DNA of 64,000 nucleotides from Phycisphaerales bacterium (GTDB lineage Bacteria > Planctomycetota > Phycisphaerae > Phycisphaerales > UBA1924), in assembly GCA_013360675.1 (NCBI GenBank), contig JABWBB010000009.1:1-64000 (forward strand), written 5' to 3'. This document shows, in pieces, positions 17,620-25,809 of the stretch (the stretch's first letter is position 1; the number at the start of each line of letters is the position of its first letter). The position numbers and the translations under genes are program-made. The notes under the pieces are model-generated. The model searched no databases, was not told the origin of the DNA, and was given only the letters and a program-made list of their open reading frames with translations.

Positions 17620-18885
17620 ATGAAGATCGCCCTGCTTGTCACCCTGGCGCTCGCCGCGCCCGCGCTGGCCCAGACCCGCTTAATGCTTTCCGATCGCGCG
17701 CGCGATTCGATGTGGACGCTGCTCGACGCCAACGGCACGTGGCAGATCCCCGACCCCGCGGGCGTCGTGCCCTACTTCACCATCGCCAACGCCCAGGGCA
17801 CGCAGCGCGTCGACAACATCAACGCCTTCGCGGTACGCGCGTCCGACGCCCTCGTCGTCGGCGGCGATCAGGTCACCGGCTTCATCTACGCCTGGCAGGA
17901 CATCAACGGCGACGGCGACGCCGAAGACCCCTGCGAGTCCCGCATCTACGCCACCCTCCCCATCCGCTCCTTCGCCTTCCCCACCGGCGTGGCGTTCGAT
18001 TCCCTGGGCCGCCTCTACGTCTGCAACGCGGGCAACGGCTTCGGCGACGACATCATCAACCGCCTGACCGATCTCAACGCCGATGGCGATTGCGACGACG
18101 CGGGCGAGGTCACCCCCTACGTCGCCGATGGGTTCTTCGGCCCGGGCAACGGGCCCTACTCGCCCCAGGAAATCTGCTTCCTGCCCGGCGGCCCGGGCGG
18201 GCGCGACATTCTCTATCTGCGCAACTCCTCGGCCAATCTCCACGGCGTCTACCGCTTCATCGATCTCAACGACAACGCCCGCGCCGACGACGCGGGCGAG
18301 TTCAACACCTTCTTCTCCGCCGCCAACGCGTCGGGCGTCACCCTCAGCGCGGGCTTCACCATCGAGCCCGACCTGGCCCGCCCCGGCTCGCTCTACTTCC
18401 TCCAGATCGCCACGGGCGGCGTCGACCAGTTGTACCGCCTGACCGATCTCAATGGCGACGGCGACGCCCTGGACGCGGGCGAGGCCGTTCTCGTCTTCTC
18501 GACCGCCGAAGCCGGGTTCACCAGCGTTGATGCGGTGAGCGTTCCCGACGGCTCGGTCCTCATCACCGACAACAGCGGTAAGCGCATCATCCGCCTGGTG
18601 GACACCGACGCCGACGGCACGTTCATGAGCGTGGGCGACCTCCGCACCGATGTGCTCGTCGCCGCCTCGCTGGTGGGCGATGTGCGCCAACTGGCCCTGA
18701 TGCCCGAGCCCGCGTGCGTGGGCGATTACAACCGCTCGGGGGGCACGCCCGACGACGCCGACGTCGCCGCGTTCTTTGCGGATTGGAACGACGCCGCCTG
18801 CCGTGCCGATGTCAACGGCAGCGGCGGCACCCCCGACGACGCCGACGTGGCCGAGTTCTTTGAACGATGGAATGCCGGGTGCTGA
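17620..18885 (+). CDS. Secreted beta-propeller-like calcium-loop protein with GC-type dockerin
   Basis: The protein has 421 aa. The ATG at 17620 has GGAGGA upstream and opens a clean signal peptide (ending APALAQ); an in-frame ATG nine codons upstream is less likely. The body carries recurrent acidic loops such as DINGDGDAED, DLNADGDCDD, DLNDNARADD and DLNGDGDALD, each preceded by a short hydrophobic strand, which suggests a propeller with calcium-binding loops, one per blade. The GC-type dockerin (366-421) is an intermediate form: one Cys before loop 1, an extra Cys between the loops (AACRAD) and a single-Gly GC end. Catalytic function is not evident. Confidence 0.8.
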   Translation: MKIALLVTLALAAPALAQTRLMLSDRARDSMWTLLDANGTWQIPDPAGVVPYFTIANAQGTQRVDNINAFAVRASDALVVGGDQVTGFIYAWQDINGDGDAEDPCESRIYATLPIRSFAFPTGVAFDSLGRLYVCNAGNGFGDDIINRLTDLNADGDCDDAGEVTPYVADGFFGPGNGPYSPQEICFLPGGPGGRDILYLRNSSANLHGVYRFIDLNDNARADDAGEFNTFFSAANASGVTLSAGFTIEPDLARPGSLYFLQIATGGVDQLYRLTDLNGDGDALDAGEAVLVFSTAEAGFTSVDAVSVPDGSVLITDNSGKRIIRLVDTDADGTFMSVGDLRTDVLVAASLVGDVRQLALMPEPACVGDYNRSGGTPDDADVAAFFADWNDAACRADVNGSGGTPDDADVAEFFERWNAGC

Positions 18886-19042
18886 CCCCGGAACCGCGTT
18901 CTTCTTGATTCAAACAGGGGTATAGAACAAGGCACAAAATCCCTGGCGATAACCCCGCCTTGCCTGTAGACTTAAAAACAGGTTGTTGTAGTCCGCAATT
19001 CGCGCGTTGCGTCCTCAACACCTCATGGCAAGGCGGTGCACG

Positions 19043-20638
19043 ATGAATCTGTGCTCGGCGGTTCGGCGTTGTGTCTACACGGCGGCGGCGGGCTCGCTCG
19101 CGCTGCTCCCCTCCCTGGCCCTCGCCCAGTGCCCCGACGGCTGGTCCACCACCTTCGGTGCCCCCGGCGCCGACAACCCAATCCACGCCATGATCAACTA
19201 CGACCCCGACGGCACGGGGCCCAGCCCATCGATGCTCGTCGTGGGCGGGTCCTTCGCCCGCATCGGCGGTAACTGGATCAACAACATCGCCGCGTGGAAC
19301 GGCACCACATGGATCCCGATGGGCACGGGCTCCAACGGCACCGTCCGCGCCTTTGCCCTCCTCCCCAACGCCTCGGGCGGCAACGACCTCATCGCCGCAG
19401 GGTCGTTCTGGATCATGGACGGCGTCTCCACCCCCTACATCGCCCGGTGGAACGGCTCGGCCTGGTCCAGCATCGGCGCGATGGACGCACCGGTCTGGTG
19501 CCTCCTGACCACGCCCAGCGCCTCGGGCGGCGTAGACCTCATCGCCGGGGGCGACTTCAACACCGCTGGCGGAACATCCGCCTATTACATCGCCCGCTGG
19601 AATGGCAGCGCCTGGTCGAACTTCGCCCCCGGCCCCGAGCAGCGCGTCCGCGCCCTCATCAACGCCCCGGGGGGCGGCTTCTACGCCACCGGCAACTTCA
19701 TGTTCGCCGGCGGCCAGACGGTCAACAACATTGCCCGGTGGAACGGCAGCGCCTGGTCCCCCCTCGGCTCGGGCCTCGGCTCGGGCGGTGTGGCCCTCGC
19801 GCTCATGCCCAGTGGTGACCTCGTTGTGGGCGGCAGTTTCCAGACGGCGGGCGGGTCCCCCGCCAGCCGCGTTGCACGATGGAACGGCAGCGCCTGGTCC
19901 GCCCTGGGCGCAGGGGTCAGCAGCGACGTCGCCGCACTCCACGCCCTGCCCAGCGGCGACCTGCTCGTCGGCGGCTACTTCACCAGCGCGGGCGGCGCCG
20001 GCGCCCCCTACCTGGCCCGATGGAATGGCAGCGCATGGTCCGCCTTTGGCGGCGGGACCAACCTCAACGTCTATGCCCTGCTGCGCCACACCGGGGGCGA
20101 CATTCTCGTGGGCGGTCACTTCTCCGCGGCGGGGGGGATCACCTCCAACCGCATCGCCCGCTACTCGATCGGCGCCCCGGCCCCGATCATCACCACGCAC
20201 CCCGCCGACATCACTAACTGCGGACAGATCACCACGTCATTCACCTGCATCGGCGATCCGGGCGTCTCGGGCAGCGGCCTGCCGGGCCCGCCCCTGACTT
20301 ACGCCTGGCGTAAGAACAGCGTCGCCATCAACCCGCTGGCCAATCCCTCCGCCGCCACGCCCACGCTCGTGCTCCCCGCAGCGGGCATGGCCAACGAAGG
20401 GCCGTATGACTGCATCGTGACCAATACCTGCGGCAGCGCGACCAGCACGCCGGCGCAACTCAGCGTCTGCCCCGCCGACTTCAACTGCTCGGGGGGCACG
20501 CCCGACGATGCCGATGTCGCCGCGTTCTTCATCGCCTGGTCCCTGGGCCTCGACAGCGCCGACATCAACGCCAGCGGCGGCACCCCCGACGACGCCGATG
20601 TCGCCTACTTCTTTACCCGCTGGAGCGCGGGATGTTGA
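19043..20638 (+). CDS. Secreted WNGxxW-repeat propeller protein with Ig-like domain and GC-type dockerin (copy 1)
   Basis: The protein has 531 aa with a signal peptide ending ALALAQ (about residue 29). Residues about 45-380 contain roughly seven repeats with the core IARWNGSAWSxxG, each followed by a GDLxVGGxFxxAGG strand, as in Rax2-like propellers. An Ig-like domain (about 385-472) and a two-cysteine GC-type dockerin (476-531) follow. The ATG at 19043 is preceded by AAGGCGGT; an in-frame ATG at 19025 is possible. It is paralogous to the gene at 20965-22653, and both are followed by a tmk start (broken here, intact there), so they arose by tandem duplication. It is probably a binding or structural protein. 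Confidence 0.82.
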   Translation: MNLCSAVRRCVYTAAAGSLALLPSLALAQCPDGWSTTFGAPGADNPIHAMINYDPDGTGPSPSMLVVGGSFARIGGNWINNIAAWNGTTWIPMGTGSNGTVRAFALLPNASGGNDLIAAGSFWIMDGVSTPYIARWNGSAWSSIGAMDAPVWCLLTTPSASGGVDLIAGGDFNTAGGTSAYYIARWNGSAWSNFAPGPEQRVRALINAPGGGFYATGNFMFAGGQTVNNIARWNGSAWSPLGSGLGSGGVALALMPSGDLVVGGSFQTAGGSPASRVARWNGSAWSALGAGVSSDVAALHALPSGDLLVGGYFTSAGGAGAPYLARWNGSAWSAFGGGTNLNVYALLRHTGGDILVGGHFSAAGGITSNRIARYSIGAPAPIITTHPADITNCGQITTSFTCIGDPGVSGSGLPGPPLTYAWRKNSVAINPLANPSAATPTLVLPAAGMANEGPYDCIVTNTCGSATSTPAQLSVCPADFNCSGGTPDDADVAAFFIAWSLGLDSADINASGGTPDDADVAYFFTRWSAGC

Positions 20639-20668
20639 CATCCACCCGCCGGGGGGCAACCTCCCCGC

Positions 20669-20989
20669 GTGACCGAGCAGGCCCTCCTCGGCATGCTCCG
20701 CGGGCGGTTCATCGCCCTTGAAGGGCCCGACGGCTCGGGCAAGTCCACCTGTTGCAAATTCGTCGTTTCCTGCCTCTGTCACGCGGCGCTTGTCTGCAAG
20801 GTCCGAGAGCCCGGCGGCACACCGAATGACGTCGACTTCAGCGGCGACATCGCCCCCGGCAGACGCGACGTCGAGGCCGCGGGGCAGTCGTGGGCAGCGG
20901 GTCGTGCCCGTGAAATATCATCCGATGAACACTTGTTGAGATCTGCCAAGATATATTCTCAGGGATGCATTCATGGATCGTCAAGATGA
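20669..20989 (+). pseudogene. Truncated duplicate of the tmk 5' end
   Basis: The reading frame begins GTGACCGAGCAGGCC exactly as the intact tmk at 22685, and keeps the P-loop (EGPDGSGKST) and VREPGGTP, with scattered substitutions. After about position 825 of this kilobase (20825) similarity stops and the frame runs through unrelated sequence to 20989, overlapping the start of the next gene. The kinase core, DRF motif and lid are missing, so it cannot be a working thymidylate kinase. The 30 bases before it also match those before the intact tmk, so this is the scar of a tandem duplication that included the upstream dockerin gene. Confidence 0.88.
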
Positions 20990-22653
20990 CGCGTGAGCGG
21001 GCGGCCAGCGTCATCGTTGCGTGCGTGACAGCAGCCGCGGCGGCGCAGTGCGATCCCCGGTGGCTCCCGGAGACCCCGACGCAACCATTGTCCCTCGGCG
21101 CGGCCGCAATGGTGCGGCACCCTGACAGGCGCGTGTTTGCGGGTGGGTCCTTCAGTCAGGCGGGCGGGGTCAGCGCGAATCGCATCGCGCTCTGGGACGG
21201 CGTGGCGTGGTCTTCCATCAATGCCGCGCTGACGCCAGCCCAGCTCACCCCACGCGTGCACGCGATGGCGGTCATGCCCAACGGCGACCTGATCGTCGCC
21301 GGACACTTCGGCGGCGCAGGCGGCATCACCACAAACCACATCGCGCGTTGGAACGGAACCACATGGTCGTCTCTGGGCGGCGGGGTCTCCGGCGCAAGTT
21401 CAGGCAACAACCCGGCAGTCTTTTCACTCCTGGCGCTCCCCGATGGAGACCTCATCGTCGGCGGCGAGTTCACCACGGCCGGAAGCACGCCGGCCATGCG
21501 AATCGCCCGATGGGACGGCGAAGCCTGGCACGCCCTCGGGGCGGGTTTCGGCAGCCTTAGTTCGTATACGCCCGTCTATGGCCTGGCGCTGGCCCCCTCG
21601 GGCGCGATTATCGCCGGAGGACAGTTCCTCAACTCGGGCGCCCTGGGGCTGGGGTGCATCGCGTCATGGAACGGCTCGGCCTGGTCGGCTTTGTCCACCG
21701 GCATGACCAACAGCGGCTCGCCCGCGATCGTCCGCGCGTTGGCCTTTGAATCCGACGGGGCGCTCATCGCCGCGGGGCGTTTCAACCTCGCCGGCGGCGT
21801 CGCGGCTCGCTCCATCGCCCGCTGGAACGGCGTGGCCTGGGCCAGCGTCGGCGGCAACGTGGGATCACTACCCCAGCACGAAGTGGTCGCGCTAGCACTA
21901 TCACCCAGTGGCGAGATCACCGTTGGGGGCACATTTGATTCCGTCGCGGGCTCTCCCGCGTCGGCCATCGCCCGCTGGAATGGCTCCACCTGGTCAACGT
22001 TCTTGGGAGGGGTCTCCACCGGCACGGTCACCACGCCCAGCGTGTCGAGTCTTTTGCTTCTGCCCGGCGGCGAGTTGCTCGCGAGCGGAACATTCCTCTT
22101 CGCGGGCGGCAATCCCGCCACGCGATTCGCCAGATGGACCGACACGGGCATGCCCATGGTCATGCGTGAGCCCGCCACGCCCGAACCCGCGTGCCACGAA
22201 GCGATGTCGTACAGCGTCACGCTTGCTGGCGGTTATGCGCAGGCTTCACCGTCATGGCAGATCGAGGACCCTCACGCCGCGAACACGTGGCTCGACCTCG
22301 TGGACGGCCCGATCATGGTCCACGGAGAACACATCGCCAGCGCGGCCGGTGCGGACACGATCGCGCTCGAAATCACACCCCACACATCCTTCGCACCCAC
22401 GCGGGTCCGTTGCGCCATCTCAAACACGTGCGGCATCACCTACACAGAACCATCCACACTTGAGACAACGTGCACGCCCTCGTGCCTCGCCGATTTCAAC
22501 CGCTCGGGGGGCACCCCCGACGATGCCGACGTCGATGCGTTCTTTGACGCCTGGTCCCAGGGCCTCGACAGCGCCGACATCAACGCCAGCGGCGGCACCC
22601 CCGACGACGCCGATGTGGACTACTTCTTTGAACGCTGGAACGCCGGGTGCTGA
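20965..22653 (+). CDS. Secreted WNGxxW-repeat propeller protein with GC-type dockerin (copy 2)
   Basis: The protein has up to 562 aa. Either the ATG at 20965 (CAGGG just upstream) or the one at 20986 could start it; both give a signal peptide ending TAAAAAQ. About seven repeats with WNGxxW and a GGxFxxAGG strand fill residues about 45-395, followed by a partly degenerate Ig-like region and a two-cysteine GC-type dockerin (507-562). The last 30 residues are nearly the same as those of the gene at 19043-20638 (GLDSADINASGG), while the propellers have diverged more. The tmk gene starts 32 bases after its stop, so they may be co-transcribed. Confidence 0.82.
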   Translation: MHSWIVKMTRERAASVIVACVTAAAAAQCDPRWLPETPTQPLSLGAAAMVRHPDRRVFAGGSFSQAGGVSANRIALWDGVAWSSINAALTPAQLTPRVHAMAVMPNGDLIVAGHFGGAGGITTNHIARWNGTTWSSLGGGVSGASSGNNPAVFSLLALPDGDLIVGGEFTTAGSTPAMRIARWDGEAWHALGAGFGSLSSYTPVYGLALAPSGAIIAGGQFLNSGALGLGCIASWNGSAWSALSTGMTNSGSPAIVRALAFESDGALIAAGRFNLAGGVAARSIARWNGVAWASVGGNVGSLPQHEVVALALSPSGEITVGGTFDSVAGSPASAIARWNGSTWSTFLGGVSTGTVTTPSVSSLLLLPGGELLASGTFLFAGGNPATRFARWTDTGMPMVMREPATPEPACHEAMSYSVTLAGGYAQASPSWQIEDPHAANTWLDLVDGPIMVHGEHIASAAGADTIALEITPHTSFAPTRVRCAISNTCGITYTEPSTLETTCTPSCLADFNRSGGTPDDADVDAFFDAWSQGLDSADINASGGTPDDADVDYFFERWNAGC

Positions 22654-22684
22654 CATCCGCCCGCCGGGCGGGTAACCTCCCCGC

Positions 22685-23374
22685 GTGACCGAGCAGGCCC
22701 TCCTCAACCAACTCCGCGGGCGGTTCATCGCCTTTGAAGGGCCCGACGGCTCGGGCAAGTCCACGCAGCTCAAGCGCCTCGTCGCCCTCTGCCTCCAGCA
22801 CGACGTGCCCGTCTGCGAGGTGCGAGAGCCCGGCGGCACGCCCATCGGCGAGTCGATCCGCCAGATCCTCCTCCACACCAAGGACGAGATGTCTCTCCGC
22901 TGCGAGATGCTCCTCTACATGGCCAGCCGCGTGCAGCTCGTCGAGCAGCGCATCCGCCCCGCCCTGGCCCGGGGCGAACTCGTCATTGCCGACCGCTTCG
23001 TCGGCTCGACCTACGCCTACCAGGGGGCGGCGGGTGGCATCCCCGTCGCCGAGATCGACGCCGTCGCCAAGGTCGCCCTTCAGGGCACCGCCCCCGAACT
23101 CGTGCTGATCTTCGATGTCGACGAAGAGACCGCCGCCCGCCGCACCCGGGGCGTGGTCAAGAAATCGGGCGGCAAGCAGGCCAAGGTCGCCGGGCAGGTG
23201 ACGCTCTTTGACGACCGCATCGAGCAGCGGGGCCAGGCCTTCCACGCGAACGTGCGCCGGGGCTACCACGAACTCGCCGCCCGCGAACCGGACCGCCACC
23301 GCCTGATCGACGCCTCGAAAGGCCCCGACGAGGTTTGGGCGAGCCTGCTCAAGGTGCTGAGCGAGCGGTTCTAG
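22685..23374 (+). CDS. tmk: Thymidylate kinase
   Basis: The protein has 229 aa and phosphorylates dTMP to dTDP in DNA precursor synthesis. The P-loop EGPDGSGKST (residues 18-27), the DRF motif (about residue 100, ADRFVGSTYAYQG) and a lid region (about 150-175) are present, and the length is close to the usual 205-230 aa. The start is GTG at 22685, supported by the identical start context in the truncated copy at 20669. No clear ribosome site precedes it. cysS follows after 24 bases in the same direction. Confidence 0.95.
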   Translation: MTEQALLNQLRGRFIAFEGPDGSGKSTQLKRLVALCLQHDVPVCEVREPGGTPIGESIRQILLHTKDEMSLRCEMLLYMASRVQLVEQRIRPALARGELVIADRFVGSTYAYQGAAGGIPVAEIDAVAKVALQGTAPELVLIFDVDEETAARRTRGVVKKSGGKQAKVAGQVTLFDDRIEQRGQAFHANVRRGYHELAAREPDRHRLIDASKGPDEVWASLLKVLSERF

Positions 23375-23398
23375 CCCATTCGTGATCTATCATCGCCC

Positions 23399-25021
23399 AT
23401 GCCGCTGGTCCTGCAGAGCACCCTCGACCGTCAGCCCCGCCCCTTCGTCCCGCGCGATCCGGCGCATGTGACCTTTTACACCTGCGGCCCGACGGTCTAT
23501 GACGATGCGCACATCGGCAACTTCCGGTCCTTTCTCGCCGCCGATCTCCTGCGCCGATTCCTCGAAAGCCCCCTGTGCGAAGTGACGCTGCGCGAGGGGG
23601 GCGTGCACGCGGGGCCGCGCACCGTCACCCACGTCATGAACATCACCGACGTGGGGCACATGACCGAAGACGACGTGGCCGACGGCGCGGGCGAGGACAA
23701 GATGGCCGCCGCCGGGCGACGCCTGGCCGAGGCGAAGAAGGCGGGCAAACTCCCCGCGGGCGTGGACGTGAACCCGTCGGATCCTTTTGCCGTCGCCCGG
23801 TTTTATGAGGCTCGCTTCAAGGAAGACGCCGTCCGCCTGGGGCTGAAACTCGCGATCGAGGCGCAGCGCGACCCCACGCTGATGCCCCGCGCCACCGAAA
23901 ACGTTGCCGGGATGATCGAGGCGATCGCGCGACTGATCGAGCGCCGGTGCGCCTACATCGTGGGCGAGCCGGGTGCGCGCGTGGTGTATTTCGACGTGCA
24001 GGCCTTCCCGGCCTATGGGCGGCTGTCGGGCAACACGCTCGACAACCTGCGCGAGGGCGAGGGCGGGCGCGTCAGCGCCGCGAACCAGGCCGGCAAGAAG
24101 CACCCCGCCGACTTCCTGCTGTGGAAGGAAGACCCCACGCACATCATGAAGTGGGAGAGCCCCTGGGGCGATGGGTACCCCGGCTGGCACATCGAGTGCA
24201 CCGCGATGAGCATCGCCCGCCTGACGAGCCCGCCCTCCCCGGGCGAGTTCATCCCCACCGATGTCGCCTTTCCGGGCGCAGTGCTCGACCTGCACAGCGG
24301 GGGCGAGGACAACATCTTCCCGCACCACGAGTGCGAGATCGCCCAGTCCTGCTGCGCCTACACCGCCAGCACGCTCAGCGGGCAGTTCTCGCGTGTCTGG
24401 TTCCACCCGCGCTTCCTGCTCGTCGAGGGGGCGAAGATGAGCAAGAGCAAGGGCAACTTCTTCACCCCGCGCGAACTCTTCGCCAAGGGCATCGAGCCCG
24501 CGGCGTTGCGCCTCGAACTCATCCGCACCCACTACCGCAGCAACGCCAACTTCACCATGCAGGGCCTGACCGACGGGCAGCGCATCATCGACCGCTGGCG
24601 TCGCGTGCTCGATGATGACACCGCGGGCGACGAGCCCTCACCCGGCGCCAAGGCCGCCCTAGCCGCCTTCGCCGACGCGATGCACGACGACCTGAACGTC
24701 GCGGGGGCGATCGCCGCGGTCAACTCGTGGCTCAACACCATCACCAAGCCCACGCGCGAGGATCAGGCCGCCCTGCGCACCATCGACGCGGTGCTGGGCG
24801 TGCTCGGCCTCGAGCGGCCCAAGGCCACGACCACCGGCATCGGCGTCTACGCTCCGGGCGTCGAGCCCAGCCCCGAGATCGAGGCCCTGCTCGCGCTGCG
24901 CCGTGACGCCCGCGCCGCCAAGGACTTCGCCACCAGCGACGCCATCCGCGATCAACTCGCCCAGCGCGGCCTCGCAATCAAGGACGGGCCCGGCGGCAGC
25001 GTCGAGGTCCGCCGCTCGTGA
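23399..25021 (+). CDS. cysS: Cysteinyl-tRNA synthetase
   Basis: The protein has 540 aa and charges tRNA-Cys with cysteine in the cytoplasm. The class I signatures are present: HIGN (H38-N41) and KMSKS (346-350). Zinc ligands fit the family: C29 in YTCGPTVYD, the Cys of HIECTAMS and HHEC further on. The C-terminal helical part is of ordinary length with a short C-terminal tail. The stop TGA overlaps the GTG start of the next gene (GTGA), indicating translational coupling with the HAD phosphatase. Confidence 0.97.
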   Translation: MPLVLQSTLDRQPRPFVPRDPAHVTFYTCGPTVYDDAHIGNFRSFLAADLLRRFLESPLCEVTLREGGVHAGPRTVTHVMNITDVGHMTEDDVADGAGEDKMAAAGRRLAEAKKAGKLPAGVDVNPSDPFAVARFYEARFKEDAVRLGLKLAIEAQRDPTLMPRATENVAGMIEAIARLIERRCAYIVGEPGARVVYFDVQAFPAYGRLSGNTLDNLREGEGGRVSAANQAGKKHPADFLLWKEDPTHIMKWESPWGDGYPGWHIECTAMSIARLTSPPSPGEFIPTDVAFPGAVLDLHSGGEDNIFPHHECEIAQSCCAYTASTLSGQFSRVWFHPRFLLVEGAKMSKSKGNFFTPRELFAKGIEPAALRLELIRTHYRSNANFTMQGLTDGQRIIDRWRRVLDDDTAGDEPSPGAKAALAAFADAMHDDLNVAGAIAAVNSWLNTITKPTREDQAALRTIDAVLGVLGLERPKATTTGIGVYAPGVEPSPEIEALLALRRDARAAKDFATSDAIRDQLAQRGLAIKDGPGGSVEVRRS

Positions 25022-25800
25022 ACCTTCGCCTCACACCCCATCCCGCCCGCCGTTTCGACGCGATCATCTCCGACATCGACGGCTGCCTGGGCCCCGAGTC
25101 CCACGCCCCGCTCGATGCATCGTCGCTCCTCACGCTCGCGCGCCACAATGCCCGGGCGGTGTCGACGGGCGACGTGCCGCTCATCACGCTCTGCTCGGGG
25201 CGTCCCCAGCCCTACGCCGAGGCCATGTGCCGCCTGCTGGGCAACACGCTCCTGCCCTGCGTCTGCGAGAACGGCGTGTGGCTCTACGACCCGCGCGACA
25301 ACGCCTTCCTGCGCGATCCAACCATCACGGCGCACCACCTCGATGCCGTCCGCGATGCCACACGCTGGTTCGAGGCCGACCTCATCCCCCGCGGCGTGGT
25401 GATCCAGCCGGGCAAGACCGCATCAATCAGCCTGTGGCACCCCGACACCGCCTTCCTCCTCTCGCTGCGCGAGCCCATCCGCGAGCGGTTCACGCGTGAA
25501 TCGTGGCCTTTGCGCGTGTCGAACACCGTCGCCTGGATCAACTGCGACCTGACCCACGTGAACAAGGGCACGGGGATCGACCGCCTGCTGGCGATGACGG
25601 GCCTGACGCGCGAGCGAGCCGCGGGCATCGGCGATATGCCCGGCGATCTGGCCATCCGTGAGCGGGTGGCCTTCTTCGCCAGCCCGGTGAACGCCGAGGC
25701 GAGCGTCAAGGCCGCCAGCGATTACATCTCGCCGTATGAAGAGATCGAGGGCGTGCTCGACATCGTGGCGCGCCTGAGCCTCCCCCCCGCGAGCGTGTAA
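25018..25800 (+). CDS. HAD-superfamily hydrolase (Cof-like)
   Basis: The protein has 260 aa. HAD motif I is DIDGC (D19 nucleophile, D21 acid/base) and motif IV is GDMPGD (D206, D210), with a cap between motifs as in the Cof/IIB subfamily of sugar-phosphate and phosphoglycolate phosphatases. The substrate cannot be told from sequence. It starts at GTG overlapping the cysS stop by three bases and ends just before the M14 peptidase gene, so tmk, cysS, this gene and the peptidase may form one transcript. Confidence 0.85.
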   Translation: MNLRLTPHPARRFDAIISDIDGCLGPESHAPLDASSLLTLARHNARAVSTGDVPLITLCSGRPQPYAEAMCRLLGNTLLPCVCENGVWLYDPRDNAFLRDPTITAHHLDAVRDATRWFEADLIPRGVVIQPGKTASISLWHPDTAFLLSLREPIRERFTRESWPLRVSNTVAWINCDLTHVNKGTGIDRLLAMTGLTRERAAGIGDMPGDLAIRERVAFFASPVNAEASVKAASDYISPYEEIEGVLDIVARLSLPPASV

Positions 25801-25809
25801 TCTGTGCCG

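Noticed and set aside
20669-20989. A second functional thymidylate kinase
   Set aside because: Only the first 50 or so residues match; the catalytic DRF and lid segments are missing.
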